From the NCBI GenBank assembly GCA_902805475.1, contig CADCSX010000002.1:2356001-2420000 (forward strand): DNA of 64,000 bases, in the 5' to 3' direction. The notes under the pieces are model-generated. The model was not told the DNA's origin. It ran no database searches and was given only the letters and a program-made list of their open reading frames with translations. The stretch's first letter is position 1. Every line of letters starts with the position of its first letter. Positions 1-10,263 of this stretch are shown one piece after another. The stretch comes from Entonaema liquescens (Eukaryota; Ascomycota; Sordariomycetes; Xylariales; Xylariaceae). A program made the position numbers and the translations under genes.

Positions 1-555
1 CTTTGGGTGTATTGTAAGTACCTTGAAACCCGTCTTGATGACAAGTTGCTAACGTTAGTTAATAGCGTGGTCATCACTTCTTGTCTAAGAGTCACAACCA
101 TAGATATGCAAGCAAAGACACCAGACCCGACTTACGACATTGCTTCCACCATGTGGACCATTATAGAGATGAACGTGGCGCTCGTGTGTGCATGCCTTCC
201 GCAAATTCGTCCTCTGATTATCAAGTGGTTCCCGAGACTGATGCCCGCCTACTACTCCAATTCCCGTGAGCAATCGGACAAGCGTCCGGGTTACACTAGC
301 AGTGGCTTGTCGAAGTCATGCCCAAGCAGCAGCGACAGTCAGTCCAAGTCGGAAGAGGGTAAATGGATGCGTATTAATAGCGGCAAGGTTGGATACGAGG
401 GCGCCAATCCATCCAATTTTCGTAGGGCCGATTCCAGCCCAGAAGAATATGTGCTACACGAGGAAAAGGGTCTTCAAATACAAAAGACGGTACAATACAC
501 TGTCGAGTACTCCCCGGACGGCAAGCGTGACCCGTATATCGGATCGATGGTATAA
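1..555 (+). CDS. Fungal rhodopsin-domain (Pth11-type) integral membrane protein, 3' part only
   Basis: This is the C-terminal end of a multi-pass membrane protein whose start lies left of the window. An intron fits 14-65 (GTAAGT donor, GCTAAC branch site, TAG acceptor). Removing it joins exon 1-13 to exon 66-555 and gives the block LGVFVVITSCLRV, followed by DPTYDIASTMWTIIEMN and CACLPQIRPLI. That block is the usual end of the last two helices of the fungal rhodopsin-like domain, as in Pth11-related receptor-like proteins. The remaining 110 or so residues are a Ser/Lys-rich hydrophilic tail, presumably cytoplasmic. The stop is TAA at 553-555. The family is thought to act in sensing at the plasma membrane, but the ligand is unknown. 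The family call is firm; any specific role is inference. Confidence 0.85.
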   Translation, partial: LWVYCKYLETRLDDKLLTLVNSVVITSCLRVTTIDMQAKTPDPTYDIASTMWTIIEMNVALVCACLPQIRPLIIKWFPRLMPAYYSNSREQSDKRPGYTSSGLSKSCPSSSDSQSKSEEGKWMRINSGKVGYEGANPSNFRRADSSPEEYVLHEEKGLQIQKTVQYTVEYSPDGKRDPYIGSMV

Positions 556-1650
556 GGTTCGGAGGAAATACCCTAGACGGCATAATATTATTGTAAGCTT
601 TCCGAAAAAAAAAAAGAGGCGGACGCATTTCAGATGAATTTTTAGGTCATATTATCCTCTTTTCAGATGTCCTAGCTTCTATGGTCGTTAGACTTTTAGA
701 TCGCTTCAAGTGCCTTTAATTAGCTTATCTTTAAACGAGTTGCGGGGGGATACTAGTGTTTCCACTACTCGAAGAAAACCCATCTAGATAGTGGCTAATT
801 GAGCACAGACGCAAGGACTGTAAGTGGCTTTTCAAACTGTGCATTGGCTTGAATTTATGAATCTTACCCGTCTTCGGGATAAAATAGGATCTCACCGACT
901 CTTGTCTTCTGTCATAAGTAAGACCAGCGTAATAGGGCTGACAGATGAAATTCGCTGCCCAACGTACCACGCAATTAAGACGTCACCCAGGGTGCCGGTA
1001 TCAAATATCGGACATCGGCTGTCAACAAAATTTACTTTACTGTTTGTGCTACGGCCAACGGAACATGGAGGTGGCCGAAGAATTCGGCATAGTTGGAAAC
1101 GAGTCGGGAGTCTGGGGAACAGGTACCTGGATATGTTCCGTCCCTAGTGTTTCTACCGTCTTCACACGGCTCCCGGGGTATACCGTAAGGAATCGGATTT
1201 AGCCGCAACGGACCTCTAAGATATCTGCGAAAGTCAACACTAACGGCGCTATTCAACTCAGCTAACATGGGCTTGGTTGAAGAGTTCGAATTCTTTTTAT
1301 CGAATTGGCCGAGTTGGCGCAAAAAATCAGCTTATTATCCTAGCCCGTAGACATCAAGACTGAAGCTGCGATATGTGTCAGCGAGTGTTGAATTCGCCGA
1401 GTCAAGTTGGGATATACTTAGTCAACGACTCTTAAGACATTGACAACATATACCTAGGAGGCCTAAAAGCGCCATGATGTTAATACGAAATGGCGTGCAG
1501 GGCGTGGCTCTGACTCTTACGACCGCGAATCCGGTAAATGGGAAGAATCAGGAGGTAAGTTTTGGAAAAGAAACAGAAACAAACCGAAAATAAGAAGATA
1601 AAACGTCGTTCGACTAAGACGGCGGTCCCCACGATACCCCCACCGGAATA
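556..1650. other. Intergenic, no gene recognised
   Basis: About 1.1 kb of mixed composition. Only short ORFs without recognisable motifs or plausible splice partners are present. It contains a short A run near 605-615 and leads into the transposon-like insertion at 1660. Confidence 0.6.
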
Positions 1651-1659
1651 GGTAAAAGG
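1651..1659 (+). repeat. Target-site duplication, left copy (GGTAAAAGG)
   Basis: Nine bases, GGTAAAAGG, lie directly before the left inverted repeat and recur directly after the right one at 2273-2281. The next bases outward and inward differ, so the duplication is exactly 9 bp. Confidence 0.85.
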
Positions 1660-1725
1660 CAGTAACGTTAAAATCAGAGGTAAATTTTAATAAAATCAGA
1701 ACCCATCCACTTTTCACGTGATATA
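1660..1725 (+). repeat. Left terminal inverted repeat, 66 bp
   Basis: Matches the reverse complement of 2207-2272 at every one of 66 positions by direct reading. It contains a CACGTG word near its inner end. Confidence 0.9.
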
Positions 1726-2206
1726 CCGCAACCACCATAACAACTTAATTATTTTTACAATTATTTAAAATAAAAAATTTATTAAATATATTTATAAAAA
1801 ATTATATAATAATTTAAAAATTATATAAAAAATATTTTAATTTTATTAATAATATATTAAAAAATATTATTATTAATTTTAATTTTTTCGAAATTTTTCC
1901 GATTTTTATATAATTATATATAATAATTTTATTATATAAAAATTTTAAAATAATTATTTAAATTAATAAAAAATTAAAATATAATATAATTTTTAATTAT
2001 TAAATTTTATTATTTTTTAATTAATTTTAATATATTTTTTATATATTTTTAAAAAATTTATTTATTTTTATATATAATTTTTTATTAAATTTAAAAAATT
2101 AAAATTTTCGAAATATATTACTGTTACAATGCGAGTGGAATACGTACATGGGAAAACGTGGGTGAACGGGCCTTTTTTTACGTGGCTATGGTGGCTTTCC
2201 GTGGCT

Positions 2207-2272
2207 TATATCACGTGAAAAGTGGATGGGTTCTGATTTTATTAAAATTTACCTCTGATTTTAACGTTACTG
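2207..2272 (-). repeat. Right terminal inverted repeat, 66 bp
   Basis: Perfect inverted partner of 1660-1725. The GC-containing stretch just inside it (about 2121-2206) has no equally long partner on the left side, so the element core is asymmetric. Confidence 0.9.
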
Positions 2273-2281
2273 GGTAAAAGG
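2273..2281 (+). repeat. Target-site duplication, right copy (GGTAAAAGG)
   Basis: Identical to 1651-1659 and directly abuts the right inverted repeat, marking the insertion point. Confidence 0.85.
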
Positions 2282-4307
2282 GGACTGCATCACAGAAGCG
2301 CTTGGCGCTGGGACCAATGAGATGCGGTAATGGACAAGAGGGTCCAAGACGATATTCGGAGATTGTCCAATCAGGGCACAATCCGAGCACCTATAACGAT
2401 TTGGCTAATAAGAATGAGATTGAGGCTGATGGGGCTTGTGCTGAGGCTAACCCGCGAGCAGGTAACAATACGAAGGAACCCCATAAACGGTTATGGATTG
2501 ACCTCGTCGATTGGCGTATAACCATTCCAGATTAGCCCTAGAACGATGATCTAAGCGCGAGGCCTCATAACGTTGGCACCGGCTTCTGCTCGTGCTTGTG
2601 CCGCCAACTAAGTCCAAAAACAGGAAAAACTTTACATTTTCGCCGAGCAAATAATACTAATTAATAAGTCCGGCGCGTTTCGTGCGGAAACGTAAACGAG
2701 AAAAAAAAAATATAGTGAATACGGGATTACCTGGTGACGTCAACTTGAATCTTGGTAATTCGTAAGTGTCGTAAGGTCGGGAAGGTCGCAGGGTCGCAAG
2801 CGAAGGTTGCTATGGGAAAAGATCCCAAGCGACGAGCTTCAAGACCCGACCCCCAGGGTTTAAGGATTATAAAGTTCTTAGACGATTATGTACGATTCAG
2901 GTCAACTAGGGTCTATGCAGGCTATACGGGGAATAGACTCGTTCCCCGGTCCGTCTAGTTGGTGATCTAGCGACAGGGTTCTGCACGGTTCACGGGACTT
3001 GTTCGAGTCTGGATCTTCGGCCTCGTCGCGCTCCCGCCACGTAGCCGCATATATCCCCTTGTTCCACTATCCGAGCAGCACGCCGGCCGAGAGCAACTAC
3101 TCGTCGAAAGCGACCAGCCCAAATTTAGACACGAAATGGTTGAGTCCTAGTACAATGCATACCCGTTACGAGCTTCAATTTTGAAACTCCAACACTCAAC
3201 GAGTCGGATGCCTAGTTAAGCTCGTCTATCAGATACCCAGAGCGCGGGATAATCCCAAAGTAGAACCGAATCCCCATGGGTTCCATAACGAGTTGATACC
3301 CTATCCACTTTGCACAACCTCGTGTTGGCATATCTTTACCTTGCTATGTAGTATCAACTTGTCTCCGTTGGAATCACGCCGGCCGCGTGTACGATGAAGC
3401 TCTCCCAGCCTGGGCTTTTACGCCGTCGCGGCTAGGGTGGGGGAGCTAGATGATGTCAAGCTCCCGCTAAGATACCTACCTAACCCAATGTATCAAAACC
3501 TTCACGACGGATACTGACTATAACGATCAGGATGATTTAAGATGAAGACGGATAACTAAGATGTATTACCAGGTTGCCGGGTCAGCCTTACTATGGCTTG
3601 CATGCTGCACGGTAAGCTACCCGATCAATATCAGCCTCATTCAGGACCAAGTCGACAGACGTCACGGCCGAGTTTGCGTCAGCTTACCGTTGAAGGAAGC
3701 CAGATACCGAAGAAGCTGAAACGTGGGTGAAAATGTGAGCAACGCTATAACGGCATCTCTGACGATCGGGAGATCTGGGATGCCTGTCTCGGAGAATACA
3801 TATACCAACCTTGCAATAGCCTATTCGCGGTATGGGTATCTATATTTCCCCTGACTAGCCCTTTACACGTGCCCCTCTCCCTCTCGTGAACTTATGAACC
3901 TCGTCGCTGTCCATAGGAGCTTCCCCATTCGTCACATGTATGCTTTCGATTACCGCGGGTCAGCAGTGACTCCTTTGATACATTGCGCTCTGATTCACCT
4001 CATGGCGTGTGAATCATACCTATGAAGAATACTACGAACTGAATAACCGTACTCACTACGAAGAAGAAGCACCAGGCATCAGTTCGCCTATTGCCCCGGC
4101 AATGGTCGTTCGGGCATGGGATGATCGATCTTCTATATCTATTGCTGAACTCTACGCCATCGATGATCAAGTTGAAAGCCCTCATTCTACATCATCCAGG
4201 ACAGCCCGCCTCAAGCTTCCCTTCATCCAGTCTCGTCCAGCAGATCTCCTCTCTTCTTAATCATAATATTTATAATATCTAGTGTCGTTGATACCTAGTT
4301 CGACACG
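2282..4307. other. Intergenic, no firm gene; short acidic ORF upstream of the deaminase
   Basis: About 2 kb with only short ORFs. A short A run lies at 2701-2710. An 83-codon ORF at 4009-4260 (+) is rich in Glu, Tyr and Ser and ends 48 bp before the deaminase-fold gene. It resembles no family I know and could be a remnant or chance. A stretch near 3720-3860 also reads open for about 40 codons, without recognisable content. Confidence 0.5.
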
Positions 4308-5006
4308 ATGCCTCAATTCATATTCGTCGAGCTCCCTAGCTTCCGCATCAAGGACGCCAGCGGACATACGGTACGCCTCAACTACGCGCAGCTAGGATTG
4401 GTAGGCGCTCTATACCAATTCGTGCGCAGTGGCCTCCGTACCAACGACCAGGTCGACTTATCGGCATCTCTTCTCTTCGCGGACGGGGAAGCAGATCTAT
4501 GGACGGCGATGGCTGGAGCTGGTGACGGCGGGCACCACCCGCACGCTGAGGAAAATATGCTGCTGTCATATTTCCAGGCATTCGACTCCCCCGGATCTTA
4601 TCCGATCGTCGACGCGATGCTCCTACGGCGTGGCGAACCCTGTAGCAACTGTGCTGGATATTTTACCCTGGGTGGCAAGCATCTGCGGCCAGTCGACGGA
4701 ACGCCGACATTCCGGGCTAAGTTCACAGCCCGGTCCGACCGTTCATACACCCCGGTCTTCCATCTGGCACGTGGACTCGACTCTGCGCAACGGGCCGCTT
4801 TATGGGCCCAGCTAGCACGGATGCGGACGGACGAGCCCGGAGTTATGGTCGCTTCTAGTGCTGACGTCCCGGTCGGTCAGGCTTATTATCTACTACACGA
4901 TTCCCCTTGGTATGCCATCAACAACCAAGAGAGCATGACAGACGCGCAGATCGCAGAAGCTATCGCCAGACAGGGTGTTCTCCCAACTTACTGGATTGGG
5001 AGGTAA
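4308..5006 (+). CDS. Cytidine-deaminase-fold protein, fungal or toxin-like type
   Basis: A single exon of 232 residues. The zinc-site signature of the deaminase superfamily is complete: H79-A-E81 (in HPHAEENML) supplies the His ligand and the proton-shuttling Glu, and P111-C112-x2-C115 supplies the two Cys ligands. Spacing between the two motifs is about 30 residues, as in the fold. The flanking sequence does not look like housekeeping cytidine, dCMP or tRNA-adenosine deaminases. The PCSNC motif and the compact single-domain form suggest the diverse deaminases described in fungi and in bacterial polymorphic toxins. The substrate (free base, nucleoside or nucleic acid) cannot be told. No signal peptide or membrane segment is visible. 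The start ATG at 4308 has a favourable context (ACACGATG). The gene is GC-rich between AT-rich flanks and stands alone. Confidence 0.75.
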   Translation: MPQFIFVELPSFRIKDASGHTVRLNYAQLGLVGALYQFVRSGLRTNDQVDLSASLLFADGEADLWTAMAGAGDGGHHPHAEENMLLSYFQAFDSPGSYPIVDAMLLRRGEPCSNCAGYFTLGGKHLRPVDGTPTFRAKFTARSDRSYTPVFHLARGLDSAQRAALWAQLARMRTDEPGVMVASSADVPVGQAYYLLHDSPWYAINNQESMTDAQIAEAIARQGVLPTYWIGR

Positions 5007-6766
5007 ATACTGTCATACGAAGTGAGTCCCAGGTTAGCCCGAAAACAACATCCAAGGGCAAACCCCTTACTCTGCCTGCAGCAGCCGATCGCTAACCAGG
5101 ATCTACCATAGATTCCTCTATAATTCAAATTATAGACTCGAGACTGGAAGTGTATCGTTACTGTACAACACGGCATGGGCTGGACCCATCGGCAAAAGTC
5201 GGATCAAGGTCAATTGGCACGATCACGGGGCGTTTTCAACTATATTCTATACCATATCAACATAATTTCACTTTTCGTCTGTAGTATATTTTTCCTAAGC
5301 AGGATGATTGGGTAGACAAAAATTATTTCTCTCAAAACAGATTATACGATAGATCGCTTTTTAAATATATACCTAAAATTGCTGGCTTCACATGCATGTT
5401 TTTATTACTGCGTATTCCTTTATGGGAGAAGTTTTAGGAAAGCTAGGTACTTAAGTTCCTAAGCAAGTTAGAGACTTTAGGTAACCAAACTCTTCCCTGA
5501 TACTGTCCCTCACAGAGATTTCCACCTATATGGAGAGCAGCAGCAGAATAGAGTAGAGTAGAATAAAATAGTACATGTGTAACCGTTATGATCTTATAGA
5601 GTTGAGGGGTGTTAGGGGCACAGCATCAAATAATCACACCGCCACAGACGTGCTCCTCACAAGACTTGGTATTAGCGGTGTTGGTTCACTAAACCGAGTA
5701 TGAGTGACTCATTCCGAATTCAGCAAAGGTCTTACATTCAGCCTCCAACTTGGCTACCTCTGAAAAGTATGGGGTTGGAGTCATGGTCTAGGGCTGGATC
5801 CCCGGCAGCGAGATATTCCAACGAAGTGTAAATCTTATGGATGAACCGTTATAAGCCGGTCTTAACTTTTATGCTTTGCCGTATATATTTTCGTATAAAC
5901 TTCTTCATACAGGATGCTCTAGGTACTTACCTGCCTAGTTGACGCGTACAACATGAACATGCTTTTCAAGTGGTTTCGCTAAATACATGGAGTAATACTA
6001 TAAGCTAGCTTTTTATAGTTACTTCTACTTCGCGGCGAAGATTACTCACTCTTTACCTATTGTAAACTGTTCCTCGCATTACAGATGACTTTCGTCCCCT
6101 CACAGACGTTGGTTGGTATGCCAGCGCTTATGAGCTTTGCATGTAGGATATCTCACGGTACACTACAACTCAGATTACAAGACTTCTAATTTGTATTTTA
6201 GAGCAGGCGAAGCGCTAGTAGGTAGTCTTCTCTTTGGAGCCTGGCTCAAAATACATGTCAAGCTACACCAATCTGAACGAAGTACAATTACTTTTGCCTG
6301 ATCTCATAACCTTTATGAACTTTCTACAACGCCCCTGGTGACAGCTGACTGGTGATCTATCGATATGAACTGCTAGGATCCAACGGTTATCTGCGCGTGA
6401 TATGTAGTACTCTTTATACATGTGTATATATTAATTTATTAACTTTTGTACAATACGTACACAGTTAGATTTTATTCCGTACCGAAAACCGCAGCTATAT
6501 CATCGAAAGGCTCTTTCGTGCATCTGTGGTCATTTTTCTTTGTTATTACCTAGTACACCCTCATCTGTGAGTGGCCTCTGCCGTTTCTCGGGTACATAAG
6601 GCTGGGCGTCCTTCAAACCTGGCTGGATTATCATCAAACATCTTGCTCTCTATCCCAACCAGAGATCTCCTTACCCTGTCCATTTGTACATAGCCGCCCC
6701 TACACGCGAAACTTGGTAATATTTTAGCCCTGTTATACCTTTTTCAAGACTTACTTGTTCGTTAGA
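5007..6766. other. Intergenic, AT-rich, no gene recognised
   Basis: About 1.8 kb with frequent stops in all frames. It includes small GAGTA/GAATA repeats near 5550 and TACCTA/TAGGTA words near 5445 and 5930. The last few hundred bases (about 6450-6766) presumably hold the GST promoter. Confidence 0.6.
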
Positions 6767-7816
6767 ATGGCTATGACTCCTCCTAGAAACACGGAGGGCC
6801 TGAACATTTATGGCCATGCATCTGTAAACACCTACAAGCTGGCTATTGTGTCAGAGGAGCTTGGGTAGGTGCCTCTTATCCTCCCCGTATTTACCAGTAC
6901 ACCTAAACTTAGGTAGTTGTTAATGCCATGCTAGCATTCCGTACAACTATGTCGACATCGATAAATTCTCAGACTCATTCCAGGTCGAGTTGTACAAATC
7001 CACCGACCCAACTGGCCATCTGCCTGCAATTGTCCACGTTAAAGAAGATGGCACTTCGGTAACTATCTTCCAGAGCGTCGCTTGCTTGCTCTATATCGCT
7101 AGCGAGTTTGACAAAGAGCATAAACTATCATACCCTATCGGGACACTTGGATACTGGGCACAGCTTTCTTGGGTAAGAATTTTTTTACGTCTTTTCCGTG
7201 TTAACCTTAAGATTACATGACCTATTAATATAATTCCTGCATAGCTCTCGTGGGAGGCCGCCTATTATGGCTCTATGATGAATGAAGCATGTCACTTCAA
7301 CCGGTATTCAGGGAAACCGTCGCCGTATGCTGCACGGCGCTTCACTTCTGAGGCGCGAAGGCACCATCATGTGCTGAATGAGGAGCTAGTAAGTCACAGG
7401 TTCGATATTGATATCAAGGGATCTTATAACAAAATTTAAAACCCATTTATCTACCTATCTATTCCTAACCCTTTATATAGGCAACTTCTCCTTTCGTTGG
7501 TGGGGGCCGCCTCATAGTTGCTGATGTCGCAATATTCATCGTCGCCCACTCCGCCAAGTGGTGTGGTGTTGACATCAACGAGTACCCTAATGTTAAGGCA
7601 TGGCACGGCAAGCTCGTGAAGAGGCCAGGCTTTCAGAAAGGACTCCAGGTTCATAGACCTTACCGGTTCAGTGATGAGGACGTTTCTGATCCCAATAAAC
7701 GAGAGTTCTATAAATATATGCGGAAGAAAGGAACACAGGTAATTAAAAGGTCGACGTTAGAATGTCAGGGTAAGGTAGCACCTTTCCCCTCTGATCACGT
7801 CGACTTGAAGAACTAG
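6767..7816 (+). CDS. Glutathione S-transferase, fungal Ure2-like class
   Basis: Four exons (6767-6864, 6935-7172, 7245-7388, 7481-7816) join exactly in frame to 271 residues. Introns carry GTAGGT, GTAAGA and GTAAGT donors and TAG acceptors. The N-terminal thioredoxin-like half begins NIYGHASVNTYKLAIVSEEL and has the cis-proline segment GHLPAIV. The C-terminal helical half contains LIVADVAIFIVAHSAKW and YPNVKAWHGKLVKRPGFQKG, hallmarks of the Ure2-like GST group. The C-terminus (VIKRSTLECQGKVAPFPSDH) is also typical, so no further intron is needed at a GTAATT in exon 4. The expected role is cytosolic glutathione conjugation or reduction of electrophiles or peroxides. The substrate is unknown, and no biosynthetic genes lie next to it to suggest one. 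Confidence 0.9.
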
Positions 7817-10238
7817 ACGGGAATAGCGAGTGTAGTGTACAGGAGGTACTTGATTAGAAAGTTGAATCTACCAGACCCTACGCTAAGCTCCTGGTGAAAG
7901 GAGTCGTTCCTCATCCGGCCCAATAAAGACATGCCCGATTCCAGTTTCATTGCTTGTATATCGAAGGTTTTCACAACTACCCATAGGCAGTTCACGTTTA
8001 TCGTGATAGTTTTGGAGCATTCCATGATACTATAATAATGTCAGTTCTGGGCTTACCGAGGTTTCAGGAGTTTTCTTTTCTGGCACAACTACGCGATGAG
8101 CATCAAAGTATATGCACCCAGGTACCATCCCTTTTCCGAGAGTCACCACTCGCCAGCATAAGGGATCATGTTTATGCCATCCCATTAAATCATGATATGC
8201 AGATACCTGAATATTCCATTTACTTTGATTTAGAACAGACTTTACTTCAATATTCCCATTTTAATGTTTTCTACGAGCCATCGCGAGTAAGGGTTAAACA
8301 CTTACCAAGTAACGCCTGATCAGTTTTGAGTAAAGCAGCAAGAGATGGTATAATGGCTAAGGGGTCGATACATAAAGGCAATTTTTGGATGATGCAATAG
8401 TTTAATACATGATCCACAGATCTTTACATAGAAACTAATAAGGCTTCTTAAAGGAAAGTTTACATTTCAACCTACAGAATAAATGAGGCGTGAGTTCAGT
8501 AGCCTACTTTCAATGGAAGCTCTACTTGAAATATCTAGAGTAAATAATGTTTTGAGTATAGCTATAGGCTCTCGTAGTTAGATCATAGTTCCCCACAAGA
8601 CTACGCAGCTATTCCTGTACCTCTTGGTTTCGCTCCATAACACTACCATTACTTAGGTTGATGTTCCAGTATATATTTATAGCTCTTATGCTGTCCTAAC
8701 TCTATGTTTTCTTACCCGTTATCATTGAATTGCGTTGTATGTCTATATCTACCTTCATATGGCAAAGCTGGCAAAGCTGGCAGACTCGCCAACTTTCTCA
8801 TTACTTCTCATCCTGTGTTGGGATTCTAGATGAGACAGCTAGAACGAAGAGCCTGTCTAGTATGTATAGTTGTTGAGTTCCATAGTCCCTTATGTTCAGA
8901 GTTCGTCGTTCCGTAACGAAATTGCTTTCCTGCTTCTTGCTCCACCTCGTGGTATGCAGGTCGGGTTTCTATTCCATGGGGGACTAGAGAGAACACGAAA
9001 CTTAGGGCTATATAGTGTTACTACCCACATAGATATTGATTAAGGCGGAAACATCATTGGTATGAAGCACATGAAGACTCCAATAAGTAAGGGTCGGTTC
9101 CTTCTCATCACCCACTATGGGTAACCCACACTATTGCCAAGATATTTACACACGCGTTCAATTACCATAGGTAGTTACCAGGAAAACAGGTTGGTTCTAT
9201 GGGAAGATCACTATAATATGGCGTACGCTTTAGCAATCAATATACCCTTAGGAATTAACGTAAATATATATGATTTAAGAATCATATGTTGTTTCATCAT
9301 AGTGGACTGTGTCGACAACTTGGCAATAACAGCAAAGCTTGGGATCACCACTATAACCTACAAACTCAGCTTTAGTGAAATCCTAATCGATTGCGATAAA
9401 ACTAGAACATCTAGAATAGAGAAAAGTCCAAGCTATGCTTTCCAGGGTTCTCAGCACGCCTGCCGTGATCAGCCGCACATTGCCTATGATTAGCGACGAG
9501 GAGCTATTCCGTACTAAGATAGACGACTAGCCTCCGATAGCACCCTGTGCCTGCGTAGTTCGACCCTCCATATGATTGTGGCGTCATATTACTGCAAGTG
9601 TGCATACCTATACGCACTTACGCTGGGGAGATTGATTGCTCCTCATCTCGACATTCCCCCGCTTCTTGGGCCGCTAGCAAGGTTGATGATAGCGTTGGTC
9701 TTTGCCACTTTAGTCATTCGAATCGTGAAAACGATGCGATGTGCTCTAGACCAAAGGATTTGATGGTGTTGACTAAGAAGTATGTAGGGTAGCTTGACTA
9801 GGTGTTTACTCGTCTACATGTTGCGGAGATCGTGGTAGTATCGATGGAGGTATAGGCACGAGGATACGAGCAAGGGGGTGGGATCACAACTCTACTGATG
9901 CACGAGGAACGATAGACTAATGTAAGACTAGATTACCGACCGGTATAGCTAGGAGCTGTTTTCACTATATGATCTGGTAGCCTTGAAGATCTAGGAGACG
10001 GTGTCTAATATAAGGGTGAGGGCACTGTGATCAGGTAAGTTAGTAACCACACGCGTAAGCAGCTTCTGCTTTCGAAGCTAGTACAGGGACGTCGTTCTCA
10101 GTGTTAAGGGTCTTCCTATATTTTTCCTATTGGTCTTTCTTCACTAAGAGCAGCACTGCATCTTGAGCGAATGCTTCCTCGCAGATCACCGGTGAGCTAG
10201 GCTCGATACCAAGGATGCACACTTATTAATTATCTAAC

Positions 10239-10263
10239 AGTCCACATGCTATCTTCATGTGGA
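10239..10263. other. Short perfect hairpin
   Basis: GTCCACATG and CATGTGGAC form a perfect 9-bp stem around a 7-base loop. No T-run follows directly and no gene is near, so no function is assigned. Confidence 0.4.

Larger units (their letters stand above)
1660..2272. mobile_element. Non-autonomous DNA transposon (MITE-like, possibly Mutator-type) with AT-rich core
   Basis: A 613-bp element. Its first 66 bases (1660-1725) and last 66 bases (2207-2272) are perfect inverted copies, starting CAGTAACG and ending CGTTACTG. It is flanked by a 9-bp direct duplication, GGTAAAAGG. Just inside the arms a weaker inverted match (CCACCATA) continues the symmetry. The core at about 1739-2110 is almost pure A/T, with only a handful of G or C. 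No ORF could encode a transposase, so the element must be moved in trans. A 9-bp duplication with long inverted ends fits Mutator-like elements best; hAT elements usually give 8 bp. The boundaries are read directly from the sequence; the superfamily is inference. Confidence 0.85.

Noticed and set aside
8761..8785. A short GGCAAAGCT duplication as a CRISPR or other array
   Set aside because: Only two adjacent copies without spacers; a simple local duplication in a eukaryotic genome.
9134..9493. A 119-codon open frame (+)
   Set aside because: No motif, no plausible start context, and composition like the surrounding non-coding DNA.
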